64,000 nt of DNA from Desulfosarcina ovata subsp. ovata (GCF_009689005.1 NZ_AP021879.1:434001-498000), one strand, 5' to 3'; positions 46,487 through 55,006 are shown, counted from the stretch's first letter. A program made the numbers and translations. The notes: generated by a model from the sequence alone, not told the origin.

Positions 46487-46921
46487 ATGACTCAGATCCA
46501 AAGCGCAGTGCCGGATAACACTCAGGGTGTTCGGGAGATGCTCCGAGCATCCGGCTACTCCGAAAAAGCCATCGACTACTACATCAATAAACCGCATATG
46601 GGCCAGGTATCCGATGCGGACATCTCTTCAGAAATGACCGGCAGCTGTGGCGATACCATGGGGATCACCATCAAAATGGAAAATGGGCTGGTCAGTGACG
46701 CCAAATACCAGGTCATGGGGTGTGCCGGTGCCGTCTCCGCGGCCATGGCCGTGGTGGACCTGATCAAGGGCAAGGATCTGGACTATGCCCGCTCCATTAA
46801 CGATGGCGCGGTTTTCAAGGTGCTCCAGGAGATACCTGTAAAAAAGCACCACTGTATCCAGCTGGCCGTCAAAACCCTGCATAAAGCCATTGACCTCCAG
46901 CAGATGAAACAGTCCGCTTAA
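46487..46921 (+). CDS. IscU/NifU-like iron-sulfur scaffold-type protein
   Basis: A 144-residue protein starting at the ATG at 46487 behind AAGGAA. The core YINKPHMGQVSDADISSEMTG is followed by SCGDTMGITIKMENGLVSDAKYQVMGCAGAVSAAMAVVDL and HHCIQLAVKTLHKAI. The three Cys (SCGD, GCAG, HHC) match the cluster ligands of IscU/NifU N-domains. It likely assembles or carries Fe-S clusters. It is a solitary gene, without a cysteine desulfurase beside it. The upstream frame from 46382 lacks a ribosome site. Confidence 0.9.
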   Translation: MTQIQSAVPDNTQGVREMLRASGYSEKAIDYYINKPHMGQVSDADISSEMTGSCGDTMGITIKMENGLVSDAKYQVMGCAGAVSAAMAVVDLIKGKDLDYARSINDGAVFKVLQEIPVKKHHCIQLAVKTLHKAIDLQQMKQSA

Positions 46922-46940
46922 CCAGCCCTTTTCACGGTTC

Positions 46941-47046
46941 TATAGTGTTTAAGATAATGTTTTTGGCAAGGCCAGAGGGAGGAAGCTGTATAAGTCATAC
47001 CGCGACGACCGATAACGCAGCCCAAAAACATTATCTTGAATACTAT
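46941..47046. repeat. 106-base palindromic element with 26-bp inverted ends
   Basis: The first 26 bases (starting tatagtgtttaagataatgt) match the reverse complement of the last 26 with two mismatches. The ends read TATAGT and ACTATA. The 54-base interior is unique and noncoding. It looks like a miniature inverted-repeat element, inserted 19 bases after the NifU-like gene. Confidence 0.6.
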
Positions 47047-47061
47047 ATCCGATTTTTCCCA

Positions 47062-47101
47062 GCCGCCGCCGGCAACCACCGGCGGTGGCTTTTCGTTTTG
47101 G
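47062..47101 (+). terminator. Probable rho-independent terminator
   Basis: GCCGCCGG pairs with CCGGCGGTGGC around a short loop (caacca) and is followed by TTTTCGTTTTG. It lies upstream of the thiolase gene and would end transcripts from the NifU-like gene and the palindromic element. Confidence 0.55.
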
Positions 47102-47182
47102 GGACCACAGACGCTTCAGATCTGGTAGGCTACTGGATGAAGCCATACTATATCCCAACCTCAACCCAACAGGGGGATCCCC

Positions 47183-48433
47183 ATGAAAGATGTTGTCATC
47201 GTCAGTGCCTGCCGAACCGCCATCGGTGCCTTTGGCGGCACCCTGAAAAGCCTGAACGGCGCCACCTTGGCCAGCATCGTGATGAAGGCGGCCATCCAGC
47301 GGGCGGGCATCGACCCCGCCATGATCGACGATGTGCGCTTCGGCTGCTGCCTGGAGCACCACGATAGCCTCAATACCACTCGGGTGGCCGCCCTGCTGGC
47401 CGGTATCCCCGATTCGGTGACCGCGGTAACGATCAACCGCGTATGCATCTCCGGCATGGAGGCGGTGATCTCCGGGACGGCCATGATTCAGGCGGAAATG
47501 GCCGATGTGATCCTGGCCGGCGGTGTGGAGCACATGTCCGGGATACCGTTTGTCGTGCCCAGCGCCCGCTGGGGAGCCCGCCTGCAGGATCAGGTGTTCG
47601 TGGACGCCATGATCCACGCCCTGCACTGCGGTTCCTATATTATGCCCCTCGACGAAAACGCCCCCATGGATACGTCCAAGGCGCCGGCCAGCCATTTTCT
47701 CGGTAAACCTTATATCATGGGGCACACGGCCGAATTCATCGCCCAGAAACTGGGCATCACCCGCCAGGAGATGGACGAAGTGGCCCTGCGCAGCCAGAAC
47801 AGCGCCGAGCGGGCCAACAACGACGGCTCCTTTGCCGAGGAGATCGTGCCCGTACCCGTGCCGCGACGCAAGCAGGATCCGCTGATGTTCGACCGGGACG
47901 AGCACTTCCGTCCCGGCCTGACCATGGAAGAGCTGCAGAAACTGCCGCCGGCTTTCGTTCCCAAAACCGGAACGGTGACCGCCGGAAACGCCAGCGGCAT
48001 CAACGACGGCGCCGCCGCCATGCTGATCATGTCGGCCGAAAAGGCTGCGGCCCTGGGCCTGAAGCCCATGGCGCGCATTCGGGCCATGGGCCGGGGGGCC
48101 TGCCATCCGGCGCTGATGGGACTCTCGCCGGTACCGGCGGTAAAGGATCTGATGCAGCGCAGCGGCCTGAAACTCGCCGATTTCGATCTGGTTGAGCTCA
48201 ACGAGGCCTTTGCCGCCCAGTACATCGGTTGCGAGCGCGAGCTGGGGCTCAACCGAGAGATCACCAACGTCAACGGTTCTGGCATCGGCCTCGGCCATCC
48301 AGTGGGCGCCACCGGCTGCCGGATCATGGTCACCCTGCTGCACGCCATGCAGAAACGGGGCAATCAACTGGGCCTGGCCACCCTGTGTGGCGGCGGTGGG
48401 GTGTCCATGGCCTGTGCGCTGGAAATGATCTGA
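47183..48433 (+). CDS. Acetyl-CoA C-acyltransferase (thiolase)
   Basis: A 416-residue thiolase. The acylated Cys is in NRVCISGMEAV; the second active site has ELNEAFAAQY and GSGIGLGHPVGATGCRI; the C-terminal base Cys sits in LATLCGGGGVSMACALE. TAGNASGINDGAAAMLIMS is also standard. It cleaves 3-ketoacyl-CoA or condenses acetyl-CoA; either direction fits fatty-acid or aromatic degradation in a sulfate reducer. It stands alone, with no hydroxyacyl-CoA dehydrogenase nearby. Confidence 0.95.
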   Translation: MKDVVIVSACRTAIGAFGGTLKSLNGATLASIVMKAAIQRAGIDPAMIDDVRFGCCLEHHDSLNTTRVAALLAGIPDSVTAVTINRVCISGMEAVISGTAMIQAEMADVILAGGVEHMSGIPFVVPSARWGARLQDQVFVDAMIHALHCGSYIMPLDENAPMDTSKAPASHFLGKPYIMGHTAEFIAQKLGITRQEMDEVALRSQNSAERANNDGSFAEEIVPVPVPRRKQDPLMFDRDEHFRPGLTMEELQKLPPAFVPKTGTVTAGNASGINDGAAAMLIMSAEKAAALGLKPMARIRAMGRGACHPALMGLSPVPAVKDLMQRSGLKLADFDLVELNEAFAAQYIGCERELGLNREITNVNGSGIGLGHPVGATGCRIMVTLLHAMQKRGNQLGLATLCGGGGVSMACALEMI

Positions 48434-48476
48434 TACACGCCTATAAACTGCATCTTTGTTTCATTCCCTTAAACGC

Positions 48477-50603
48477 CTATTCGCAGGGTGGACAGGGATC
48501 GCATTTTTCGATGACAATGGCCTTGATGGTTTCACGGTAGTAAATGGTCCGTGGGAGACCGCTGGTACCGGTAATCCGCCCGTCCGTGATGTGGGACCGG
48601 GCCCACAGTTTCAGGGCGAAGGCGCAGGTGCTGGTCAAACCGGTGAGCATGGGGGCGCCGGGAACCGTTTGCGTGACGCTTGCCGGGGTGCCGTTGTTGG
48701 ATACGCCGCTGTCGAGGCCGTGGACGGTGGCGACCGTCCCCTTGGTGTATTGCAGCCCCCAGCGGCGCAGTCGGCCGTTTTCCTGAACAACCCGGATGTC
48801 GATATCGAGGGGCGGAACGGCCTCCCATGGGATTACTCCGCACGAATTGATCACCGCCGGGATATCAAAATCGACGGTCGGCGCCAGGTTGTCCAGGGTG
48901 ACCACCACATCGCATCGATTCAACATGGCCGGCAGGACACTGCCCGGCGGAACGGTGCCGTCGCGATAGTCGATATCCGTGGAATCCAGCTTCACCCCAT
49001 TTTCGTCGAACACTTCGAGCCGCAGCACGTATTTTCCCGTGTCGGGTTCCGTCCGCCAGGAATACCAGGTCCCCAGCCGGTCCGGATGATACCACAGATA
49101 GTCGTCGAAGTTGCGGACTTCGAACAGGGCCGGTTCGCCGTTGACCGGCATCGGTCCCAGGGCATGGCTTTCGCTGACGTTGGTCACCTTGTTCACTCGG
49201 GTATCGCTCAGCGGGGTGGTCAGGGGTACGAAATCCTCATCCGGGCTACCGTGTTTGGCCTGAGAAAGCCGATAGTAGCGTATGGGGGAACCGTCACTGA
49301 TATCCTCACCGAACTGACCATAGATGAGCAGACTACCGCCGAAGGCCAGATTACTGATGGGGGCCTGGGCAAAGAGCCCGTCCGTCTGGTTGATTTTGTA
49401 GACCTCGGTGTCGCCGATGCTGGTGATGAAGGCCTGCGCGCCCTCCGGGCGTTCCTGGGACTCCCCGCTGCCGCATTCAACTTCCTCATCGTCGATCCAC
49501 AGATCGACATGCGCGGTAGTCGTGTTCCAGCGGGTGCTGCTGTATGGATCCAGGTAGAGAATCGTCTCCACCCCATCGATCACCTGGGTGATCTTGAGGA
49601 TGATGTCGGGCCGCCGATCGAAGCGCAGCCGTCCACGTCTGAAGTGCATCGGCCACCAGTCGAAGCAACATCGGAAGTAGCCGGTTTCATCCGTCATGGT
49701 GTCGCAGATCAGTTCCCGGCTGTAAAAGCAGTGGGGCAGCAGAACCCATGGCGGCAGCTTGGCAGTCAGGGTCAGATTGTCCAGGCGGGAGGCCAGGGTT
49801 GCATCGAGCATGCGGAACTCGCCCACTCGTTCGAACGCCGCCTGGGCCACCGTCAGCGTTTTCGCGAGCTGGGGCTGATCCGGCGGCTCCGGCTGGGGGC
49901 CGAGCATGGCAACGGTTTGCGGGGGCTCTGGTATCGGGCTCATGCCGGCAACGGTCTGCCGCACCACTGCCACTGTCTCTTTTTCGAAAACAGGACCGAC
50001 AGGATCCGGACCGGGAAACGGGTCCAGTGGAAACGGGGGATCCCTGAGCAGTTCGGGAATCTCGAAAACCCGCCGGTCCAGAAGATGCCACCACCACTTT
50101 TTGATGAGCGGCCACAGGCACCACTCGCGGTCGACATCAAAAATCTCCACCTTGACGAACGGAACCGGACAGGCGCTGTCGCTTTCCTCCGACAGACGTT
50201 TGCGCACATGCCCGGAAATACAGATGCGCCAGGGAAACAGCGTTTGGAGGATGCCCGGTGTCAGGGTCAAATCCGCTTGCAGATAAAACCCTTTGTCTTT
50301 TTCTTCCCATTGCCGGGCGCTGAATTTCAGCGCCGCCCCATCGGATCGCCTCGCTGCCTGCGGGTCTGCCGTGGGGCCGACGACGACCTGCACGTCCGCC
50401 GGGCTCGATAGATTCAGCGTGATGTCATAACTGCCTTTGGCGTCGATGGGACCATGGCCGAGAAGCTGACCGCGGATATCAAAGGCGTAGGCGGACAGCT
50501 CGACGCCGGCTGGCAGAGCGGTCTGATCGGCGGTTTTGATTGTGCCGACAACACGAAAAAGACCGTTCCGGGTTACCGATTTTTTGGATTTCAGTTGCTT
50601 CAT
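48477..50603 (-). CDS. Large uncharacterised protein with Ig-like/carboxypeptidase-regulatory-like modules
   Basis: A 708-residue protein starting at the ATG at 50603 behind GGAGG. The N-terminal 75 residues (FRVVGTIKTADQTALPAGVEL, then AYDFDIRGQLLG-like and SYDITLNL) look like a beta-sandwich of the carboxypeptidase-regulatory type. A second such strand set (ICISGHVRKRL, VKVEIFDVDREWCL) follows. A proline-rich link lies near 200-250. The C-terminal third is beta-rich (GKYVLRLEVFDENGVKLDS) and ends KCDPCPPCE. There is no signal peptide, membrane helix or catalytic motif that I recognise. It is probably a structural or secreted multi-domain protein. Confidence 0.8.
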   Translation of the reverse strand: MKQLKSKKSVTRNGLFRVVGTIKTADQTALPAGVELSAYAFDIRGQLLGHGPIDAKGSYDITLNLSSPADVQVVVGPTADPQAARRSDGAALKFSARQWEEKDKGFYLQADLTLTPGILQTLFPWRICISGHVRKRLSEESDSACPVPFVKVEIFDVDREWCLWPLIKKWWWHLLDRRVFEIPELLRDPPFPLDPFPGPDPVGPVFEKETVAVVRQTVAGMSPIPEPPQTVAMLGPQPEPPDQPQLAKTLTVAQAAFERVGEFRMLDATLASRLDNLTLTAKLPPWVLLPHCFYSRELICDTMTDETGYFRCCFDWWPMHFRRGRLRFDRRPDIILKITQVIDGVETILYLDPYSSTRWNTTTAHVDLWIDDEEVECGSGESQERPEGAQAFITSIGDTEVYKINQTDGLFAQAPISNLAFGGSLLIYGQFGEDISDGSPIRYYRLSQAKHGSPDEDFVPLTTPLSDTRVNKVTNVSESHALGPMPVNGEPALFEVRNFDDYLWYHPDRLGTWYSWRTEPDTGKYVLRLEVFDENGVKLDSTDIDYRDGTVPPGSVLPAMLNRCDVVVTLDNLAPTVDFDIPAVINSCGVIPWEAVPPLDIDIRVVQENGRLRRWGLQYTKGTVATVHGLDSGVSNNGTPASVTQTVPGAPMLTGLTSTCAFALKLWARSHITDGRITGTSGLPRTIYYRETIKAIVIEKCDPCPPCE

Positions 50604-51279
50604 CAAAGCCTCCTTCGGGATTTTGGGGGAGGGGGCGTCGCTTCGCGGCGATGCATCCCGAAGCATCACCGACCGACGTGGATACCACTTCTATTTAAAA
50701 CACCCGGTTCCCGACATTTCACGTCGACGACACAACAACTCATACGGTTATTCGGCTTCACAGATGGTGGACGTCGCGTTTGTCGCAACAGCCTTCTCGA
50801 AGAACGGTCGGCATTCTCGGGTGAGCATCAGCAGAATTCACGGGGGAATCGAATCGTAATGGCGAAGGGTGCAACGAAAGCGGGGCGCTAAGAGCAATGA
50901 ACAGGGTGAATGATAGCTCCAGCATCGCCTATTGTTCATACGTTGTCTGTGATCTGTGTCACGGCTGGAGTCTGTCAGGGCAATCGCATGTAAACCAAAT
51001 ATCGGGAATCGTTGTCGCAGGCAAGGTCAGCTCCTGCAGCAAAAGCAGTGAATTGGCGCATTTACAGGAAGCTGTAGGAGCGGTCCATGACCGCGAAAAA
51101 AGAAATCAAGCTACATGCGATTGCCCTGTGGAGCCTGTAGTTCCTACTTGATCTTGCTTCAAACATTGGCTAATAAAGATTCATTCCATCCCGTTCCATA
51201 TTTTTCTCACAATCCCCGTTGAGGTAAATCGATCTCGCACAATCGGTTTGTCGTTTGAAGCGGCCAAAAGGAATCTGCC
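50604..51279. other. Intergenic region with nested inverted repeats
   Basis: About 680 bases between divergent genes. Its main content is a nested palindromic element at 50976-51128 (listed separately). The rest contains only short frames without ribosome sites. Confidence 0.5.
50976..51128. repeat. 153-base inverted-repeat element enclosing a REPIN-like pair
   Basis: The 17 bases at 50976-50992 (cagggcaatcgcatgta) are the exact reverse complement of 51112-51128. Inside lie a reverse REP unit (51015-51038) and a forward unit (51073-51096), also facing each other. The nested symmetry suggests a miniature element or a large stem-loop structure. Confidence 0.6.
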
Positions 51280-51531
51280 ATGGGAACCATTGCCACGCTG
51301 GAGAGAATTTTCTGGTTCGACGACCAGGCCCGCCGCAAACGCTATCCCAACGCGTCCAAACTGGCCCGAAGGTTCGAACTCTCAACCAAAACCGCCCAGC
51401 GCTGCGTCGATGCCATGCGCGACCGGTTTGGCGCTCCGCTGGAATACCACCCTTCGAAAAGAGGGTATCACTACCTCGACGACTCCTTATTTTGTTCGGA
51501 CCTTGGTTGCATTTTGACCGACCGGTTGTGA
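51280..51531 (+). pseudogene. Truncated HTH regulator (WYL-type N-terminus)
   Basis: An 83-residue frame whose first 68 residues are a winged-HTH as found at the N-terminus of YafY/WYL regulators: ATLERIFWFDDQARRKRYPN, SKLARRFELSTKTAQRCVDAM, and APLEYHPSKRGYHYLD. The WYL ligand domain is missing. The last residues (CSDLGCILTDRL) are encoded by a 92-base repeat that occurs again at 52381, so the gene was cut by repeat insertion or recombination. It lies 1 kb upstream of cas3. WYL regulators often sit beside CRISPR loci. AAGGAA precedes the ATG. It might still make a DNA-binding stub. Confidence 0.7.
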
Positions 51532-51586
51532 TATCCGGTAAGCGCAGCATACGGTTTTTTGTAGGAGCGGTCCATAGCCGCGAGAA
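51495..51586 (+). repeat. 92-base direct repeat, copy 1 (second copy 52381-52472)
   Basis: The two copies match nearly base for base (shared ttgtgatatccggtaagcgc) and each ends in a forward REP-like unit. They bracket the HicAB pair, 886 bases apart. Copy 1 truncates the HTH regulator; copy 2 lies just upstream of cas3. Recombination between them would delete hicAB. Confidence 0.7.
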
Positions 51587-51774
51587 GGAAATGGTACATG
51601 GCCGGTAGTTGAAAGCAGTCTTGGTTCCCACGCTCCTGCGTGGGGATCCATATCCGGTCAGGTGAAGCCCACCCAATTGATGTTCTCATGTGGAGCATGG
51701 GAGAAAGGTGAAAACAAACCGAACCAACAGATTTTGGCGGTAGACGTTCGATATCGAAAAAATATCGGGATCCT

Positions 51775-51989
51775 TTAGAGCAGTTTGCGAAATTCAGTAA
51801 CCGTCAAACCGGCGTCTTTGACAATACCCCCATGGTGAATGCATTGATGGGATTGTTGCGTGGAACGGTAAGGAAACGTTGTCCATTGGACATAACGATG
51901 TGCTTTTTCCCTTGGCGTACAACAGCAAAGCCTGCTTTTTCCAAGGCTCTGATGGCATGTAAATGGGGGATGCCAGGAACTTTGGGCAT
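51775..51989 (-). pseudogene. hicA: HicA toxin with a one-base frameshift
   Basis: The N-terminal 53 residues (MPKVPGIPHLHAIRALEKAG then FAVVRQGKKHIVMSNGQRFLTVPRNNPINAFTMG) are HicA, with the catalytic His in KKHIVM. After ATGGGGG the frame breaks: the original ends at KTPV, while the next frame reads GGIVKDAGLTVTEFRKLL, the expected HicA C-terminus. One G missing from a run of G explains it (six are needed after AT, five are present). It is either a true inactivation or a sequencing error in a homopolymer. It follows hicB on the same strand. Confidence 0.72.
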
Positions 51990-51991
51990 GT

Positions 51992-52195
51992 TCAGATGGC
52001 CACATCAATTTCGCGTATATCCGCGTTTTTGATGGATTCGTATAGGGCAGCGAGGTATTCTGTGACCGCATCTTTTATGTTTTCGATGGCTTCGGCCTCG
52101 GTTTCGCCCTGGGACCAGCATCCGGGCAATCCCGGGCAATGAACACTGTATCCCTCATCCGTTTTATTTAACACGACTTTGTATTTCGTTTGCAT
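51992..52195 (-). CDS. hicB: HicB-family antitoxin
   Basis: A 67-residue HicB-like protein: YKVVLNKTDEGYSVHCPGLPGCWSQGETEAEAIENIKDAVTEYL is the partial RNase-H-like fold of the family. It lacks a C-terminal DNA-binding part, as do many short HicB. It begins with an ATG at 52195 and ends 2 bases before hicA. It would neutralise the RNA-cutting HicA toxin. Confidence 0.88.
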   Translation of the reverse strand: MQTKYKVVLNKTDEGYSVHCPGLPGCWSQGETEAEAIENIKDAVTEYLAALYESIKNADIREIDVAI

Positions 52196-52380
52196 TACAT
52201 GCTCCAGAGAGTCGTATGAATTGCTACGTCGATTCTAATGTCAGTGGTCTGTGGTTTCAAGGGAAAATCGATGATTTGTTTGTTTGATTGGTTGGGTTGG
52301 TTGGAAAACCGTTTCAAGGCGTGGGCGAACCCATCGAACCAATGAAACCAATCAACCAATAGAATCAATGCAACATTTTT

Positions 52381-52472
52381 TTCGGACCTTGGTCGCGTTT
52401 TGACCGACCGGTTGTGATATCCGGTAAGCGCAGCATACGGTTTTTTGTAGGAGCGGTCCATGGCCGCGAGAA
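52381..52472 (+). repeat. 92-base direct repeat, copy 2
   Basis: This is the near-identical partner of 51495-51586. It ends with the REP-like unit at 52446-52469, 49 bases before the cas3 start, so any cas3 promoter is within or immediately after it. Confidence 0.7.
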
Positions 52473-52520
52473 AATGATTCCGCTTTCAGATGTGTCAATC
52501 AGTTGGGAAGGTGGTGCAAT

Positions 52521-54773
52521 ATGAAAAAAAGCAAACCGAAATACTATGCGCATAGCTTAGAAGACAAGCCACCAGAAGAATGGCAGCTTCTCGAAGATCA
52601 TTTACGTAATGTTGCAAGATTAGCAGGAGAGTTTGCATCATCATTTGGAAGTGATTATTGGGCAGAGCTTGCAGGCCTTTGGCACGATATAGGAAAGTAC
52701 TCCAGGGAGTTTCAGAAAAAATTGTATGATGCTAACGGCATTGAATGCTATCTTGAAACCAAGCCCGGCAAGGTGATCCATTCACAGGCCGGTGGCCATT
52801 TAGCCCAACAATGCATGTCAAACGGAATGGAGCGCATTTTCTGTTGGCTGATTATGGGACATCACGCCGGATTGGCGGATTTCAGTTCGGATAAAACCGG
52901 TGCAAAAGCACTGGAGCCCAAAATGCGAAATCCTGAAAGATCAGAATCCATTTTGGAGAACGTCCCCGATAAAATAAAAAACAAGCTGTCACCGGATTTT
53001 CCGCAATTGTTAAAGGACGGCGCCGATATCTCCTTTTTTATCCGTATCTTGTTTTCCTGTGTCGTGGACGCCGACTTCCTTGATACAGAAGCGTTTATGA
53101 ATTCGGAAAAAGCAGCGCTTAGGGCCGAAGTGTATCCTGCATTGGATGATTTACTCATAGCCTTAGATAAACACTTGGATGATTTGTGCCAATCTGCAGA
53201 ACCAACAGATGTGAATCGAATTCGGGCTGAAGTACTGGAACAATGTCGCCAGTCCGCTGATTTAAACCCGGCGGTTTTCACATTGACAGTCCCTACAGGT
53301 GGTGGGAAAACCCTCTCCTCGCTTGCGTTTGCATTGCGGCATGCAAAAAAGCAATCCAAAGGAAGAATCATCTATGTGATTCCGTATACCAGCATCATTG
53401 AGCAGACCGCGCAAGTGTTTCGGAAAATTCCAGGATTTGAAAACGCTGTTTTGGAACATCATTGCAATGTCGTTAGCAATGATGAGTCTAAAGAGAGCAT
53501 CCGTAGTCGGCTGGCATCGGAGAACTGGGATGCGCCAATTATCGTTACCACTGCCGTACAGTTTTTTGAATCTCTATTTGCTTGCAAAACCAGTCGCTGC
53601 CGCAAACTCCACAATATTACCCATAGTGTTATTATTTTTGATGAGGCCCAATGCCTGCCCCCCTCCTATTTGCGTCCGGTGGTATTTGCGATACGCGAAC
53701 TTTATCGCCACTATGGCGTTACGCCTGTTCTTTGCACCGCAACCCAACCGGTTCTGACCCAAACAAAACAGTTTGATTTTAAATTCAAGGAGGGGTTTGA
53801 TCCTGCGGAAGTGGTTCCCATCATCTCCAACCCCGAAACATTGACTGACAACTTAAAACGGGTGGAATTGACAAACCACGCCGATTTGCGCCCGGTAAGC
53901 TATGATGAGCTGGTAGGTGCGATTCAAGCAGAAAACCAGTCTGTTCTTTGCATCGTTAATAAGAAAGATGATTGCAGAACGTTGGCCAAGCTTTTACCGG
54001 AAGAATATACGCTTCATCTATCTACCAATATGTGTGCGGCTCATCGTTTGCAAACCATTGAAAATATACGGAAGAGATTAAAGACAGAGGCAAAACCGCT
54101 TTATGTGGTAAGTACCTCATTGGTCGAAGCCGGTGTGGACCTTGACTTCCCGGTAGTCTATCGGGCGCTGTCCGGTCTCGATTCTATTGCACAGGCTGCC
54201 GGTCGCTGTAACCGCGAAGGAAGACTTCCCAATTACGGAAAAACCGTTATTTTTCTTCCCGAGAAACAACCGGGTTACGTGCAGGCTCCGGCTTCACTTG
54301 CCCTGGAATATCTTCTAAAACCAGATCAACTAAAAACAATATTCCTGCCCAAAACAATTGAAAGCTATTTTAAACAGCGCTTTTTTCAATTGGGCGATCA
54401 TGCCTTGGATGAAAAGCAGATTCTTAGGTTGTTGGGAGGTAATTTGGATTTCTATTTCCGCACAGTGGCGGAACGATTCCGACTTATTGATGATGATTGG
54501 CAGTTGCCTGTTATTGCGCCTTACGAGGAAGCTATATTTTTTGTAGATGAATTAAAGTGTGCACCCCATCTCAACCGAAAAATTATACGTAAACTTCAAC
54601 GCTATCTTGTGAATATTTCATGCAAAGAGCGTATACTGCTAGAACGTGAGGGGGCCTTGGAGTTGATTTCACTTCCAGAAATCTTCCAATTAAATGCTCA
54701 TTTTTATGATCTGAAATATGGTGTGATCGCAGAAGGCAGTATTAATATCAATCCTGAGGAATTAATATGCTAA
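52521..54773 (+). CDS. cas3: Cas3 helicase-nuclease, type I-C
   Basis: A 750-residue Cas3 with an N-terminal HD nuclease (LLEDHLRNVARLAGEF, then ELAGLWHDIGKYS; HD at about 55-56) and an SF2 helicase. Walker A is TVPTGGGKTLSS, motif II IIFDEAQCLPP, and motif VI AQAAGRCNREG, with TSLVEAGVDLDFP between. It degrades DNA recruited by Cascade. The ATG at 52521 follows GGAAGGTGG. The other frame start at 52503 is rejected. It opens the I-C locus and is followed by a 233-base gap with a pseudo-CRISPR element instead of the usual close spacing to cas5. Confidence 0.96.
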   Translation: MKKSKPKYYAHSLEDKPPEEWQLLEDHLRNVARLAGEFASSFGSDYWAELAGLWHDIGKYSREFQKKLYDANGIECYLETKPGKVIHSQAGGHLAQQCMSNGMERIFCWLIMGHHAGLADFSSDKTGAKALEPKMRNPERSESILENVPDKIKNKLSPDFPQLLKDGADISFFIRILFSCVVDADFLDTEAFMNSEKAALRAEVYPALDDLLIALDKHLDDLCQSAEPTDVNRIRAEVLEQCRQSADLNPAVFTLTVPTGGGKTLSSLAFALRHAKKQSKGRIIYVIPYTSIIEQTAQVFRKIPGFENAVLEHHCNVVSNDESKESIRSRLASENWDAPIIVTTAVQFFESLFACKTSRCRKLHNITHSVIIFDEAQCLPPSYLRPVVFAIRELYRHYGVTPVLCTATQPVLTQTKQFDFKFKEGFDPAEVVPIISNPETLTDNLKRVELTNHADLRPVSYDELVGAIQAENQSVLCIVNKKDDCRTLAKLLPEEYTLHLSTNMCAAHRLQTIENIRKRLKTEAKPLYVVSTSLVEAGVDLDFPVVYRALSGLDSIAQAAGRCNREGRLPNYGKTVIFLPEKQPGYVQAPASLALEYLLKPDQLKTIFLPKTIESYFKQRFFQLGDHALDEKQILRLLGGNLDFYFRTVAERFRLIDDDWQLPVIAPYEEAIFFVDELKCAPHLNRKIIRKLQRYLVNISCKERILLEREGALELISLPEIFQLNAHFYDLKYGVIAEGSININPEELIC

Positions 54774-54783
54774 GAAAGTAGGC

Positions 54784-54809
54784 AAGCAGGGGGGGGGACC
54801 TCCCTGCTT
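54784..54809 (-). terminator. Hairpin at the end of the pseudo-spacer
   Basis: AAGCAGGG (54784-54791) pairs with CCCTGCTT (54802-54809) around 10 bases of mainly G. On the minus strand it follows the pseudo-spacer. It could replace a second repeat stem, or act as a terminator of the crRNA-like RNA. On the plus strand it lies 10 bases after the cas3 stop. Confidence 0.5.
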
Positions 54810-54861
54810 ATATAAGCCTACAGCTTCTTGTTTCAATCCACTTCCACAAAGGGAAGGCATG
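54797..54861 (-). ncRNA. Candidate crRNA-like regulatory RNA (pseudo-repeat plus pseudo-spacer)
   Basis: On the minus strand, 54861 to 54830 is a 32-base pseudo-repeat. Its last 12 bases (GTGGATTGAAAC) are identical to the end of the I-C repeat, and it can form a CTTCC/GGAAG stem where the real repeat has GCTCCC/GGGAGC. The pseudo-spacer starts at 54829 (AAGAAGCTGTAGGCTTATAT...). Its first 17 bases match the plus strand at 54954-54970 at 14 positions, differing at 6, 9 and 12. Each difference is a G in the RNA opposite T in the target strand, a wobble pair, and 6 and 12 are the flipped-out positions in type I guides. This resembles CreA/CreR RNAs. Its own promoter is not identified. Confidence 0.6.
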
Positions 54862-54916
54862 AGGTTAATTTAAACAAAAATGGTGATAGCGCAACCTTTA
54901 ATTTTTTTGGATGCCC

Positions 54917-54945
54917 TTGACAAGCTAAGGTTGCGGCAATAAGTT
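54917..54945 (+). promoter_or_regulatory. Candidate promoter of the small gene and cas5-cas8-cas7
   Basis: A consensus -35 box, TTGACA (54917-54922), is followed after 17 bases by TAAGTT (54940-54945) as a weak -10. Transcription would begin near 54952, about 55 bases before the ATG at 55007. An inverted repeat (AGTTTCTT at 54942-54949 and AAGAAACT at 54954-54961) covers the start region. The protospacer-like match at 54954-54970, preceded by TTT, overlaps it, so Cascade binding there would block this promoter. Confidence 0.55.
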
Positions 54946-54970
54946 TCTTGTTTAAGAAACTATAAGCTTA
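54942..54970 (+). promoter_or_regulatory. Inverted repeat overlapping the site matched by the pseudo-spacer
   Basis: The 8-bp arms AGTTTCTT and AAGAAACT flank GTTT. The right arm begins the 17-base match to the pseudo-spacer (54954-54970). The bases 54951-54953 are TTT, near the TTC consensus PAM of type I-C. The palindrome itself might instead be a protein operator. Confidence 0.5.
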
Positions 54971-55006
54971 ACCAATCTCAATCCTTTAATCTTGTGGAGA
55001 ATAAAA

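Noticed and set aside
48456..50411. 651-residue open frame on the plus strand
   Set aside because: It is antisense to the 708-residue protein, which has a good ribosome site and sensible composition. GC-rich DNA lacks stops in this frame.
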